This document shows, piece by piece, positions 34,457 to 44,460 of a DNA stretch of 64,000 nt (the stretch's first letter is position 1; each line of letters opens with the position of its first letter). The stretch is taken from NCBI GenBank assembly GCA_963855995.1, contig OY979718.1, forward strand, positions 46,659,559-46,723,558, read 5' to 3'. A program made the translations under genes and the position numbers. The notes under the pieces are model-generated. The model was not told the origin of the DNA, ran no database searches, and saw nothing but the letters and a program-made list of their open reading frames with translations. This stretch comes from Muricea muricata. Taxonomy: Eukaryota > Cnidaria > Anthozoa > Malacalcyonacea > Plexauridae.

Positions 34457-34617
34457 TATTCCTGTTTAAGGAATTCCTTTAGGTCCTTAAGGTTTTCGTT
34501 AAGACTTTCCATAAATTTTTTAAAGTCCTGAAGGCAATGAAGTATTTTTTCATATTGTGAATGGTTGTAGTTGTCACCATATAAAGACTTGGCTATTTCC
34601 CGTGCTTTGTCTTCCAT
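34456..34617 (-). CDS. 53-residue coiled-coil protein
   Basis: A short frame from the ATG at 34617 encodes a Lys/Glu/Leu-rich helix with heptad-like spacing in its C-terminal half (KKFMESLNENLKDLKEFLKQ). It ends in the convergent hairpin. It lies between the fibre-anchor gene and a small membrane-protein gene. Function unknown. Confidence 0.5.
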   Translation of the reverse strand: MEDKAREIAKSLYGDNYNHSQYEKILHCLQDFKKFMESLNENLKDLKEFLKQE

Positions 34618-34621
34618 TTTA

Positions 34622-34750
34622 TTATAGATGTTTTAGGATTAAAAAAACGGTAAGGATAGCCGCCATGGGGTACGCGAGCACGAGGAGTGCAAACGTAAAC
34701 GTTAAACACATGGTAAGAACGATAAGGAATTTTTCACGTTGCGTTAACAT
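34622..34750 (-). CDS. 42-residue hydrophobic membrane protein
   Basis: From the ATG at 34750: a polar start (MLTQREKF), then almost continuous hydrophobic residues (LIVLTMCLTFTFALLVLAYP and on), enough for one long or two short membrane helices, ending LKHL. It follows the ATPase gene and its hairpin. Small membrane proteins are frequent in virus-like elements, but I know no family for this one. Confidence 0.5.
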   Translation of the reverse strand: MLTQREKFLIVLTMCLTFTFALLVLAYPMAAILTVFLILKHL

Positions 34751-34758
34751 TTTTTATA

Positions 34759-34787
34759 TTTCAAAACCTTTAAAAGGTTTTGAAATT
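34759..34787. terminator. Hairpin at the 3' end of the packaging ATPase gene
   Basis: Arms TTTCAAAACCTTT and AAAGGTTTTGAAA form an almost uninterrupted palindrome that reaches the ATPase stop codon (34786-34788). Confidence 0.7.
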
Positions 34788-35379
34788 ATGGAATGATAAC
34801 TTTGTGTGTATACGGTCTAATCAATAAGATTTCTAATCGTGCGTAGTCGTTATTTTTTAACATGTCTATGATTCTCTCTTTTTCGTCTTTGTCAATCCTG
34901 AGGTAGCTGTTGAGTGTACAATCCATATCGTCTTTTAATGCATTGTAGAACGTCACGAGTTTCGACATTTGCAATCTGTATGGTCTTGAAATAGACGTTA
35001 ATTGTTGTGTAATGACGATTGTACTTAGTCCAACATGTCGGCCTGACATTCCTAATTTTACGAGTTCGCTCGTTCTGTTTTTAACGTCGTTGGTTGCGGC
35101 GCAATCGTCGATAATAATGAGGCTGTTTGTATTTTTTGCAAAACATTTGATTTCACGGAGGGTATTATCCACGTTATCATGGTCGACGGGTAATGCGTAG
35201 ACACCTGGGTCGGTTAAATACTTCCATTGTTGGTACGTTTTGTTATCTTTTAAGGTCGGGCATACGATGAATATATAGTCAAAATGGTTCTTGTATTCTT
35301 TTTCTAGCATTTCCAAAAGGTAATGTGTTTTTCCACACGCCGTCATACCTAGGATAATCATATGAAATGGTGTTTGCAT
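34786..35379 (-). CDS. Genome-packaging ATPase (FtsK/HerA, A32-like)
   Basis: 197 residues. Walker A GMTACGKT is near residue 11, Walker B LIIIDDC near 89, and an ITQQ sensor-type motif follows. This is the pattern of the packaging ATPases of Polintons, adintoviruses and large DNA viruses, which translocate the genome into a preformed capsid. It starts 2 bp downstream of the capsid stop codon, so the two are likely co-expressed. It appears intact. Confidence 0.9.
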   Translation of the reverse strand: MQTPFHMIILGMTACGKTHYLLEMLEKEYKNHFDYIFIVCPTLKDNKTYQQWKYLTDPGVYALPVDHDNVDNTLREIKCFAKNTNSLIIIDDCAATNDVKNRTSELVKLGMSGRHVGLSTIVITQQLTSISRPYRLQMSKLVTFYNALKDDMDCTLNSYLRIDKDEKERIIDMLKNNDYARLEILLIRPYTHKVIIP

Positions 35380-35381
35380 AT

Positions 35382-36128
35382 TTAGTAATTAGCGGTCCCG
35401 TTGAGTTGTGTTCCGCTAATGTCGATCGTACCGTCGGCAATAACGAAAACGTGGCAGGAGAAGTCTGATGTTGTTGCTTCTTTTTCTATTTCCAAAAGAA
35501 TTCCTGCTTGTGTTCCAATAAGTTTCCGACCGCTACCGCTGACGTCGTCCACAGTCCTGAAATCTATAACGCATGCAAACTTGTCGGTATAATATTTCCT
35601 GCGAGATATACATTCTGTTCCTATATATTTTTCGCAGTCGTCATTCCCGAAGAATCGGACGGCTTCTCTGTACATATTTCGTTTTGCAAGTCCACGGCTG
35701 TAAATATCGTTTGGGTTTCCTTCGACGGTGACGTCGACTTGCGTTAGGTTTGGGAATGGGAAATGTTCACTGTCGCCTGCACCTTTTTCCGTGAATAACA
35801 ACACGACGGCTTTCATACTTTTCCTCGGGATATTAATATCGATGACTTCGCGTGTATTCCCTTTAGCCCACGGTAACGTTTTCAAAAGCGTTGAAAAATT
35901 ATACGGGAACGAACGACCTGCATTGTACGTTCCTTTAACGCTGTTTGCAAGTCCTTCACTTTTAATGACGTCGTATTCTAATTGCAAGTCTGTAAGTCTA
36001 TACGTTCCGGTTTCTTCGTTCGCTTGTGCTTTCATAATTTTTTTCCGATCGTGGTAGTGTAATGTCGTAGACAAAATCGCACATACCGTACGGTGCGTAC
36101 GGACCGTTATCGCATAAAATTTTACCAA
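35382..36128 (-). pseudogene. Major capsid protein, C-terminal part (frameshifted)
   Basis: The continuation of the gene starting at 36627, in another frame. The homologous part begins near the T7 run (A7 on the coding strand) at 36038-36044; codons upstream of that in this frame are not homologous. It includes LTDLQLEYDVI and a long beta-rich region with RKSMKAVVLLFTEK, matching the second half of Polinton double-jelly-roll capsid proteins. One base too many in the A7 run explains the shift. No internal stop codon follows, so the lesion is recent or an assembly error. Confidence 0.85.
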
Positions 36129-36627
36129 GCGGGATTTTCATACGATCGCACATACCTGCAATCGCTGTGTCTAATGCACCGTCTGATTTTGCTGCTTTGT
36201 CGGCGCTGTCATCTTTAGAAATAAGTTTCCGAACATTTTCACCGGCAATTCCAAAATCTTGCCGGTTTGTACGGTCGACTTCGGACCGCCACAAGTCTTT
36301 GTAAACTTCCAAGATGCTTTCGCCCGTATTTTGGTAAACTTCGACCCCTTGTACTTTAATACCAAGTCGGTCGATGAGCAACCGACCTAAATTGTTTAAA
36401 AACCAACTTTTCGTGTTACTATTGTTAAATTTAAACGATAATGCTAACGTATCCGGGATGATACATTCGTTTGCATTCAATGCAGGGATACTTACCAAGT
36501 AAATATCTTCTGGAACAGCTTCTGTTTTTAATAACGACGCTTCAATGGAACATCTTTTCCCACGCCCATCTTTTTCAAGCACCGATACTTTTTTATAACC
36601 TGCAGTTAATTGTTGACCTCTTTTCAT
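35998..36627 (-). pseudogene. Major capsid protein, N-terminal part
   Basis: From the ATG at 36627. It carries the conserved SWFLNNLGRLLIDRLGIKV strand region and the segment leading into DFVYDITLP, as in Polinton major capsid proteins that build the icosahedral shell. After about residue 196 the frame reads into unrelated residues and stops at 35998 because of the shift at 36038-36044. Together both parts would cover about 415 codons, on the short side for the family. The gene lies directly upstream of the ATPase. Confidence 0.85.
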
Positions 36628-36631
36628 TTAT

Positions 36632-37321
36632 TTACTTTTTTTTCTTGTATTTTTCGTACAAAATATACGCAATACCGACAGCAAGCAACCATAAATTTTT
36701 TGCTAAAAACCCAACGGCACTCGCACTTAACGTTAAGAGTTTAGCGGCTAAATTTAAAAGGCCACCAATAATTGGTGCTACTTTTTCACCTACTTTGGCT
36801 AATGCTTTTGCAAATTTACTTGTAGCTTGTGCTCCTTTTTTAATAGCAGTCCGTGCACCCATCACGATGGTGGTTATAATTCCTGCAACCGATATAGCAG
36901 CGAGAGAAATACTTCCGAGGTTTTTTTTGGCCCATTGTTTAAATCGTTCGAAACGCGTTAGATCGTTTTGTTGAGCTTCTTCTTCGATCATGGATTGAAC
37001 GGTTTCACTTTCAGGCCGTTCGTTCCGTCGTAATCGGATTTCGTCGGCTTTTAATACGCACGCTTCAGCCATTGCCTCGTATAAACTCTTCTCTAATAGT
37101 TTTGGTTCATCTCTAGCAAGTTGACGGAATTTATTTTCTTGTGTTTTTAAAGCGCCGTTATCTAAATTAGGGTCGGCTATCTTTATAATGCCTCCGAATT
37201 CGCGTATTGTTTGTTCGCTAATCGTCGCGGTTTTGGCTTTGGCCTCTATTTCTGCAACCTGTTCGTCGATATAATGTTCTAAATTTTCAATACTGTTTCG
37301 TACAACAGACCGTTCGAGCTC
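36632..37321 (-). pseudogene. Virion-associated-type protein, C-terminal part (frameshifted)
   Basis: An open frame of about 230 codons without an upstream ATG. The first Met in frame is at 37072, but the frame is open to a stop at 37322-37324 and reads like a helical, Glu/Lys-rich continuation of the 37279-37836 frame. The C-terminal half carries several hydrophobic or amphipathic segments (LAAISVAGIITTIVMGARTA, then two more) and ends YEKYKKKK, suggesting membrane or DNA contact inside the particle. It lies 4 bp from the capsid gene. No family recognised. Confidence 0.55.
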
Positions 37322-37836
37322 CTATTGACGGGTATATCCGCTAACGTTTTTTCAACTACAGCAGCAGGCGTTTTTTGATGTTCTAATTCGGCTTTGTTTA
37401 CGAGTTCTTTAAATTCAGCCACTTTGGCTAATTTTTTCCCATCTTCCGTGTACACGAGCCTTTTCCCTTTTTGAACAATAATCCGAACGTTATCAAATTC
37501 TGCACCGTTGATCTTCCCTTTTCTGTTCACGGTGACTTTTAGTTTTTCAAAAATACATTTAGCAAATGGACCGTCCCCTTTGTTTGGGGAAATACCTAAT
37601 TCCTTAAGAAGATTTTTTTTATCTTCCGTGTACCCACGGTTCCTAACGCCTTGGATTTTCCCTAATTCACGGTCGGCTTGTTTTTCTTTTTCTAAACCTT
37701 GCCGTATTTCTGGATTGAACCCGCTCATGATAATCACACTTTCATCACGCCAATCCATATCTGTTTCTTCTTCGCCTTCATCGGGCTCTATTGGCTGGTT
37801 TTCTCCGAGATTATCTAATTCAATGTCTTCGTCCAT
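37279..37836 (-). pseudogene. Virion-associated-type protein, N-terminal part
   Basis: I use the ATG at 37836, after an A/T-only stretch, rather than the far upstream ATG at 37998, which lies inside the divergent gene. The first 40 residues are strongly acidic (DEDIELD, EPDEGEEETD). A mixed domain with GAEFDNVRIIVQKGKRLVYTED follows. The frame is lost around 37315-37325, where one base appears to be missing, and continues in the 36632-37321 frame. A combined length of about 400 residues is inferred. Function unknown. Confidence 0.55.
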
Positions 37837-37855
37837 TTTTATTTCTAAATAAAAA
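37837..37855. promoter_or_regulatory. 19-bp divergent promoter region
   Basis: Only 19 bp of almost pure A/T separate the start codons of the minus-strand gene (37836) and the plus-strand penton-like gene (37856). Any promoter must extend into coding sequence on both sides. Confidence 0.5.
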
Positions 37856-38512
37856 ATGGACAAACTTATGTTATCGCTCGGTACGGGCAAACACGATATT
37901 TTTCTCCAACGATGCATCACGACAAAATACGGGGAAAAAATACACGTGAAAAACATTAGCGTGTTATGGAAGTATAAGAACATTGTCACCAACGACAACG
38001 ACCTTATAAAATTTATAACGGTCCCCGATCATCCTGCCACGGGGGTTGCCTTTGAAGAAGGGTATTGGACGTTTAATATGATTGCCGACCGTCTATCCGA
38101 GTCCGGTATTACGTTAGAACGGCACAAACACGATAATCGGTGCACCATTCTATCATCCAAAAAGTTAAACTTATATCGTTTTGGGCCGTTGCTTGGGTTC
38201 CCAGAAAATACGATTGTCCCAAAAAATACCAAATCGAAGTCGCCGTTTGTCGTTGATATTAACCGTGGGTTACGGTACGTAACGCTTGGGTGTAATTGCG
38301 TGAATACCGACCGGAATTTCGATACAAACGGTAACCCGAGCCGGGTTTTTGCACCGAACAAAGTTTAAACGAATCCGTCACACCGTACGATAATATTCAC
38401 ACGTCGGTTTCGGTTTTAAACGGTGATCACAGCACATTCCAATTCGATGTAAACACGAATATCGGTTACAATGTTGAATTAACGGTCATGTTCGAATTAT
38501 ATATCGAATAAA
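37856..38512 (+). pseudogene. Probable minor capsid/penton protein (one frameshift)
   Basis: The frame from the ATG at 37856 runs to 38368; a second frame then carries on to a stop at 38510-38512 with a C-terminus ending FELYIE. The switch lies at a short A run, 38360-38362, where one A seems to be missing. The sequence has the pattern I associate with the Polinton jelly-roll minor capsid protein: GYWTFNMIADRL, then FGPLLGFPENT, then VDINRGLRYVTLGCN. Penton proteins occupy the fivefold vertices. It is followed at once by the integrase start. Family assignment rests on pattern only. Confidence 0.6.
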
Positions 38513-38515
38513 AAA

Positions 38516-38559
38516 ATGATTAACGAACAGGAATTAAGAGACATCTACTATGACCCTAT

Positions 38560-38563
<4 letters not shown>
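38516..38563 (+). pseudogene. Integrase gene, 5' fragment
   Basis: Sixteen codons (starting MINEQELRDIYYDP) begin at an ATG in A-rich context. They match the expected start of a Polinton integrase, whose next conserved residues (YQSAEKLYQKAK) resume 0.9 kb downstream after the LINE and its TAA tail. The gene was therefore cut by the retrotransposon. Confidence 0.7.
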
Positions 38564-40508
<1,945 letters not shown>

Positions 40509-40511
40509 AAA

Positions 40512-41981
40512 ATGTCGGAAGAAGATTTTACAAAGTACGAAACGTCGTACAGGCAATATTACGGGTCGAATTATAACAAAGCGTTACGGAATTTAAAAAA
40601 TACAAAAAAACGAATGAAACGACAATTCGTTCAACAATACCCGAACGCTCATTTGGATAGGTCCAAGTTTAACGTCATCTTATCCAAAACAGGTGACGTT
40701 ACCGGGACGAGCGTAACGTTTAAAGTTCGCGACGGACAATTTTTAGATATCACGACCGACGATTTTAAAAAATTATACTCGGGTGAATTACATTGGTTAC
40801 CGGTCATTTGGGATACGAGCGGGACGGTGCAACCGTTTGCCTTATCATCGTCTTCGTTACCCTATAATTTTAGGAAATTCACCATTTACGTCAATGCAAA
40901 TTCTGGGTTTACAAGTAATTTCGACGCGTTGTCTACATCGTGGAAAGGGGATGCAAACGATATTACAAAAATGGCCGTGGACAAAGACGACCCGTATTTT
41001 GCATCGTTATTAGCAGCTTACATTATTTCTCACGTTGGTGGGTTAAGTAGGAAACATGTAACGGGTGATAATAACGTGGTTACAAGTATCGCCCGGTACT
41101 GCATCTATTACCATATGAAACGGTTTACGGGAACGCCAGAAAAAATGTCGCCATTCATTACAAACGATATTAAAAAAATTATCCAAAAAAATATCCCACA
41201 CAAACGTATATGGGCTCATAAATTTGAACGGACGCGTGCTGAAATAAATTATTGGCATTCACACCATGCGAATAAAAATAACATTAGGAATTATAGGTAT
41301 AGGATGTCGGCTAATAATACCGGCGTGCTTGGCATCGACTACGAAGAAGTTTCAAAAGTCGTCAACGATAGCGATACCGATTGGATGAAATTCATTAAAG
41401 ACGATAGCGACGGGCTTACAAAAACAGGACAAATTTTAGTACAATCGGCTATTGAATCGTACGTGTATAGCGTACTAGGTGCACAAGCACAAACGCGGTG
41501 GCCTATTGTTGGACAAGGTGCAAAATCATTACAAACGCAACAAATTTTCCATAGGCTCGTTAAAGATACGGTTGCACAAGATAATCCGTCAAAAGCCATT
41601 TCGGATATGCGAAAAGCCATCCAAGATACAAACGTCGTTTTAAACATGGCCATCACGCCAGGTATTATTTTAATTCCATCCAACATGATTATTTTAAAAA
41701 ACAAAGTCGAAGGGTACAACAACGTTTTAACCATCGCAACGAACGCCATGAAATTTGGCGTAAATACAAAAGTCAACTACGTTGCTCCTAAGGTGACGAA
41801 AAAACCGCCTATACCACCTACGACGACAACGGTAAAACCACCAACGACAACAACGGTAAAACCACCATCTACGACAGCAGTAAAACCACCAACTATAGCA
41901 ACAGAACCAAACGCTCATCTCCCATACCTTTTAGGTAGCACGATTGGAATAGGAGCTTTAGTCACGAAATTTGTTTTGTAA
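40512..41981 (+). CDS. Membrane-anchored protein with Pro/Thr stalk, function unknown
   Basis: 489 residues. The first 420 form a mixed globular region without a motif I recognise (landmarks: ELHWLPVIWD near 95; YIISHVGGLSRKHVTGDNN near 165). Residues about 432-462 are a Pro/Thr repeat (KPPTTTTV three times with variation), like a stalk. A final hydrophobic segment (YLLGSTIGIGALVTKFVL) is a likely C-terminal anchor. A surface or inner-membrane virion protein is inferred. It follows the integrase by 3 bp and ends in a hairpin. Confidence 0.6.
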   Translation: MSEEDFTKYETSYRQYYGSNYNKALRNLKNTKKRMKRQFVQQYPNAHLDRSKFNVILSKTGDVTGTSVTFKVRDGQFLDITTDDFKKLYSGELHWLPVIWDTSGTVQPFALSSSSLPYNFRKFTIYVNANSGFTSNFDALSTSWKGDANDITKMAVDKDDPYFASLLAAYIISHVGGLSRKHVTGDNNVVTSIARYCIYYHMKRFTGTPEKMSPFITNDIKKIIQKNIPHKRIWAHKFERTRAEINYWHSHHANKNNIRNYRYRMSANNTGVLGIDYEEVSKVVNDSDTDWMKFIKDDSDGLTKTGQILVQSAIESYVYSVLGAQAQTRWPIVGQGAKSLQTQQIFHRLVKDTVAQDNPSKAISDMRKAIQDTNVVLNMAITPGIILIPSNMIILKNKVEGYNNVLTIATNAMKFGVNTKVNYVAPKVTKKPPIPPTTTTVKPPTTTTVKPPSTTAVKPPTIATEPNAHLPYLLGSTIGIGALVTKFVL

Positions 41982-41982
41982 T

Positions 41983-42007
41983 TTCATAACCTATACATGT
42001 TATGAAA
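41983..42007. terminator. Hairpin between convergent genes
   Basis: Arms TTTCATAAC and GTTATGAAA (9 bp, perfect) directly after the stop at 41981 and 6 bp before the end of the convergent gene at 42013. Its arm resembles the one at 34429. Confidence 0.7.
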
Positions 42008-42012
42008 CTCAT

Positions 42013-42318
42013 TTAAAACAATAGTTTAGTTGCCAAAGCTCCTGCAACCGATCCTGTAACACCAACGACAACGTTCGTATACGTTTTCATCTCGTCAGAC
42101 GGTTCGTAATAATCGTTGATCGTAGGTTCCGACTCAATATCTTCATCCATTGCCGTGCGTAACTTATGCAACGCTTCGTTCGTTGCATCTAAATCTTTGT
42201 TAGCATCTTGTAATTGTTGATGTAATAATGCGACTCTGTTCTTTTTTTCGACGGATTTTTTGTACCATTCGTCTTGCGCTGCTTTTAATTGTTCCATAGC
42301 CAAATTATGACGTTTCAT
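42013..42318 (-). CDS. Coiled-coil protein with C-terminal membrane anchor
   Basis: 101 residues. Residues 5-55 are a Gln/Leu/Lys-rich coiled coil (LLHQQLQDANKDLDATNEAL), followed by an acidic linker and a final hydrophobic helix (VVVGVTGSVAGALATKLLF). The layout resembles 34043-34426. It is the last gene of a run of small membrane proteins on the minus strand (42969 to 42013). Function unknown. Confidence 0.6.
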   Translation of the reverse strand: MKRHNLAMEQLKAAQDEWYKKSVEKKNRVALLHQQLQDANKDLDATNEALHKLRTAMDEDIESEPTINDYYEPSDEMKTYTNVVVGVTGSVAGALATKLLF

Positions 42319-42330
42319 TTCATCTTCGTA

Positions 42331-42417
42331 TCATTTTTTGTCTAATTTATGAAAAACGTAGCCGGCACCTGCAAAAGCAACGGCATTAAATAACCCACCT
42401 GCTACGACACTTGCCAT
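42331..42417 (-). CDS. 28-residue hydrophobic peptide
   Basis: Starts MASVVAGGLFNAVAFAGAGY and ends FHKLDKK: an Ala/Gly-rich membrane helix with a basic end. It begins 8 bp after the stop of the preceding gene and ends 12 bp before the next start, so it sits tightly in the operon-like run. Very short, so chance remains possible. Confidence 0.45.
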   Translation of the reverse strand: MASVVAGGLFNAVAFAGAGYVFHKLDKK

Positions 42418-42425
42418 TATTTTAT

Positions 42426-42662
42426 CTATGAACCTTTCTTGAACGGTTCAAATGGTAACCAATCTTTTTTCTGGATAACTTTTACGAGCAACGACCCACC
42501 GCCAACGGCAACCGCCATCTTCACCAAATTTTGCATTGTCCATGTTACGCCGAGGTTTTCTTTTAACAGTTTACTGCTTGCCATCGATACTCCAGCGGCG
42601 CCAACCGTAAAAAGTCCAGCATTGTACAAACTATTTAAAACTTCTTCTTTTGTTAACGACAT
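42426..42662 (-). CDS. Small protein with two hydrophobic segments
   Basis: 78 residues. Hydrophobic segments at about 14-29 (AGLFTVGAAGVSMASS) and 46-62 (VKMAVAVGGGSLLVKVI) are separated by a short polar loop; the C-terminus is basic and Pro-rich. Likely a two-pass membrane protein. It starts 7 bp after the stop codon of the 42670-42969 gene. Confidence 0.5.
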   Translation of the reverse strand: MSLTKEEVLNSLYNAGLFTVGAAGVSMASSKLLKENLGVTWTMQNLVKMAVAVGGGSLLVKVIQKKDWLPFEPFKKGS

Positions 42663-42669
42663 TACTTAT

Positions 42670-42969
42670 TTATTTACAAATCATCAAAATTATTTTTTTT
42701 TCTGGTTGTTGTTGTTGCGGTTCTTCTTTTTTACAAAAAAAATTATAAACCCCGTACCCAAGGCCGACCACACCGAGTACGCCTACGGATACATAGAGTA
42801 GGTTTGCGTCCCCGGTACATTCTTCTTCCAATTTTTTACGTTCCTCTGCTTTTCGAGCTTTGGCTTCTTTGGAAATGGCCGCTAGACGTCTTCCTGCTGC
42901 TACCCGGCCAGGGTTTTTTACTTTTTGTTCGGGTTTTTCGACCGTAGTCATTTTAGGTTCTTCTGACAT
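42670..42969 (-). CDS. Single-pass membrane protein with basic N-terminal domain
   Basis: 99 residues. A Lys/Arg/Ala-rich N-terminal domain (KNPGRVAAGRRLAAISKEAK) looks suited to nucleic-acid contact and recalls a motif I associate with Polinton small proteins. It is followed by one membrane helix (LLYVSVGVLGVVGLGYGVYNFF) and a Gln/Glu/Lys tail. The last residues (after an A9 run) look irregular, so the C-terminus may be affected by a slip. It is divergent from the 43101 gene across the 12-bp repeat array. Confidence 0.55.
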   Translation of the reverse strand: MSEEPKMTTVEKPEQKVKNPGRVAAGRRLAAISKEAKARKAEERKKLEEECTGDANLLYVSVGVLGVVGLGYGVYNFFCKKEEPQQQQPEKKIILMICK

Positions 42970-42978
42970 TATTTATTT

Positions 42979-43050
42979 AAAGAACTTTATAAAGTTCTTT
43001 ACAAAGAACTTTACAAAGTACTTTAGAAAGTACTTTACAAAGAACTTTAA
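42979..43050. repeat. Six tandem 12-bp near-palindromic repeats in a divergent promoter region
   Basis: Exactly 72 bp made of six 12-bp units of the form AAAGWWCTTTAC (central AA, TT or TA). Each AAAG..CTTT core is itself close to a palindrome. The array sits between the divergent starts at 42969 and 43101. It could bind a dimeric regulator or serve as an origin-like element. Confidence 0.8.
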
Positions 43051-43100
43051 TGAAATTGTCTTGTAGGTCGTGTTTTTTTCTTAAAAAACTATATAATAAA

Positions 43101-43262
43101 ATGGTATTTAGAACGTCAGTAATCGCAATATCAGCGGCTGTAATTTTAGCATTTGCCTCCGAGTGTTACACAACAAGCCTATTTTTTTTCTCAATAGGCT
43201 TGGCGGAACGAGCATTGGAAGATAGGGAAGAGGAACGTAGGGCTGTAGAAGAAGAAGATTAA
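43101..43262 (+). CDS. 53-residue membrane protein
   Basis: I start at the ATG at 43101 (after TATATAATAAA) rather than at an upstream in-frame ATG at 43050, which overlaps the repeat array. A signal-anchor-like helix (AISAAVILAFASE), then a second hydrophobic stretch (LFFFSIGLA), and an acidic/basic tail (EDREEERRAVEEED). It is the only plus-strand gene between 42.0 and 49.7 kb and ends in a long hairpin. Confidence 0.5.
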   Translation: MVFRTSVIAISAAVILAFASECYTTSLFFFSIGLAERALEDREEERRAVEEED

Positions 43263-43264
43263 AA

Positions 43265-43293
43265 ATTTTAAACAAAATTTTTGTTTAAAATTG
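43265..43293. terminator. Long 3' hairpin after the 43101 gene
   Basis: Arms AATTTTAAACAAAA and TTTTGTTTAAAATT (14 bp) meet at a single central T; a real loop would open a few pairs. It starts 2 bp after the stop codon. Confidence 0.65.
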
Positions 43294-43329
43294 AAAGTAA
43301 ATTTTTTAGAAAATTTAAAAAAAAAAAGC

Positions 43330-43420
43330 GCGTAAGGTACATAAAAATGTCCCCTACGCGATAGTGTAAGGTACATAAACATGCTCCATACGCAATAGTT
43401 TGGGTAATCTCAAACTATTG
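43330..43420. repeat. Cluster of three hairpins at the end of the 43410 gene
   Basis: Two direct repeats of about 34 bp (each with GTAAGGTACATAAA) are each weakly self-complementary. A perfect stem, CAATAGTTTG with CAAACTATTG, then overlaps the stop codon at 43410-43412. The last hairpin fits the 3'-end pattern; the two repeats may be relics of it. Confidence 0.6.
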
Positions 43421-43892
43421 TATGCCACAATGATGTTGGCGGTACCGTTTTTAATTTATCCAAAGCGGTCATTTTTGACCATTTTTTATTTAAGTCACGG
43501 ATGTACGGTTTAACGATCGTACGTACGATGTGTCCTTCGACGTGCCGACCTGCGTCACCTAGTTCGTTGGCAAGAAATGTTAATTTCTTCTGTTTTTTCC
43601 TTTCAATGGCCCGATGATCTTTCCAAAGGACTGGGAGTAATATATACCGAATTGGTTTATATATTCCACGACGTTGGTCGGGTTCTTTAAAAAAAAATGA
43701 TTTTAGGATGGCATGAATTATGCTTGCAACCTTGTTCGGTGGGTTTAGCTCGCATATGCTAAATATATAGGATAATAATACCTCTTGGAAGTATTTTTGT
43801 TCGAAATAATGACCGTCGACTTGGTACCACAGGCAGTTGTTAAAGAACTCACGACGTAGTTTCTCATATAGAATTTTATTGTGTTTAAACAT
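43410..43892 (-). CDS. Hypothetical protein, basic
   Basis: 160 residues, rich in Lys, Arg, Phe and Tyr, with no hydrophobic membrane segment and no motif I recognise. In particular I cannot see a His/Asp/Gln/Cys order of an adenovirus-type protease. It lies between the GIY-YIG gene and the small membrane protein cluster, with hairpins at both sides. Confidence 0.55.
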   Translation of the reverse strand: MFKHNKILYEKLRREFFNNCLWYQVDGHYFEQKYFQEVLLSYIFSICELNPPNKVASIIHAILKSFFFKEPDQRRGIYKPIRYILLPVLWKDHRAIERKKQKKLTFLANELGDAGRHVEGHIVRTIVKPYIRDLNKKWSKMTALDKLKTVPPTSLWHTIV

Positions 43893-43893
43893 T

Positions 43894-43922
43894 TTTTATA
43901 CCTTTTAAAGGTATAAAAAAAT
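43894..43922. terminator. Hairpin at the 3' end of the GIY-YIG gene
   Basis: Arms TTTTTTATACCTTT and AAAGGTATAAAAAA, nearly perfect, between the start at 43892 and the upstream gene's stop at 43937. Confidence 0.65.
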
Positions 43923-43936
43923 TTGGTGTGATTTTT

Positions 43937-44416
43937 TTAATCTATGTCCCATACCCATTTCATAAAATGTTTATAAGTGTCTAAATGTCTTTTTAAATTG
44001 TAATTATCTTTACATGCAACATCGCAAATCCCACAGTAAAACCTCTTTACCTCTTTGTTCTTCCTATGACGTTGTTTATAGTATTCCCTCAAAGCCACAT
44101 CTTTACTAACCGAAGAATTCGTATTAAGATTTGCACCGGGCGTTTCTATCCATACCTGCTCGCATTCACAAATCGTTGCCTGATCGCACGGGATCGTTAT
44201 TAGCGGTGTGATCTTCCAACGGTGAACCCCAACCTCACGCATTTTCTTGTATAATTTTGAATTCCCGTAGAACCTTGATGGGTTCCCTGCCCTTTGTCTA
44301 TGAGTTAATAATCGTTTTTCTAAAGGTAACGACGTACTGCCTATATAAATACCAGCCCCACCGTCGGTACGACACAACATATACACCGTTCGATTCTTAA
44401 TTTCGTCAGACGACAT
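43937..44416 (-). CDS. GIY-YIG nuclease-like protein with C2H2 zinc finger
   Basis: An open frame reaches 44458, but a hairpin at 44421-44447 occupies the first codons, so I prefer the Met at 44416; this leaves 159 residues. The N-terminal half has the GIY-YIG pattern: VYMLCR, GIYIGST, then a conserved RL-H helix and a late Glu. The C-terminal FYCGIC and NLKRHLDTYKH form a C2H2 zinc finger. GIY-YIG enzymes cut DNA; a role in replication, resolution or homing is possible. It follows the membrane protein gene with the late-domain motifs. Confidence 0.8.
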   Translation of the reverse strand: MSSDEIKNRTVYMLCRTDGGAGIYIGSTSLPLEKRLLTHRQRAGNPSRFYGNSKLYKKMREVGVHRWKITPLITIPCDQATICECEQVWIETPGANLNTNSSVSKDVALREYYKQRHRKNKEVKRFYCGICDVACKDNYNLKRHLDTYKHFMKWVWDID

Positions 44417-44420
44417 TCTT

Positions 44421-44447
44421 ATTTTGTAATCTTCAAGATTACAAAAT
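44421..44447. terminator. Hairpin at the 3' end of the 44461 gene
   Basis: Arms ATTTTGTAATCTT and AAGATTACAAAAT (13 bp) around one C, 13 bp past the stop codon at 44461-44463. Its position argues for the downstream start of the GIY-YIG gene. Confidence 0.65.
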
Positions 44448-44460
44448 TTTATCTTCAATT

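Noticed and set aside
43330-43400. CRISPR-like direct repeats
   Set aside because: Only two units without a spacer, in an animal genome; they fit hairpin relics.
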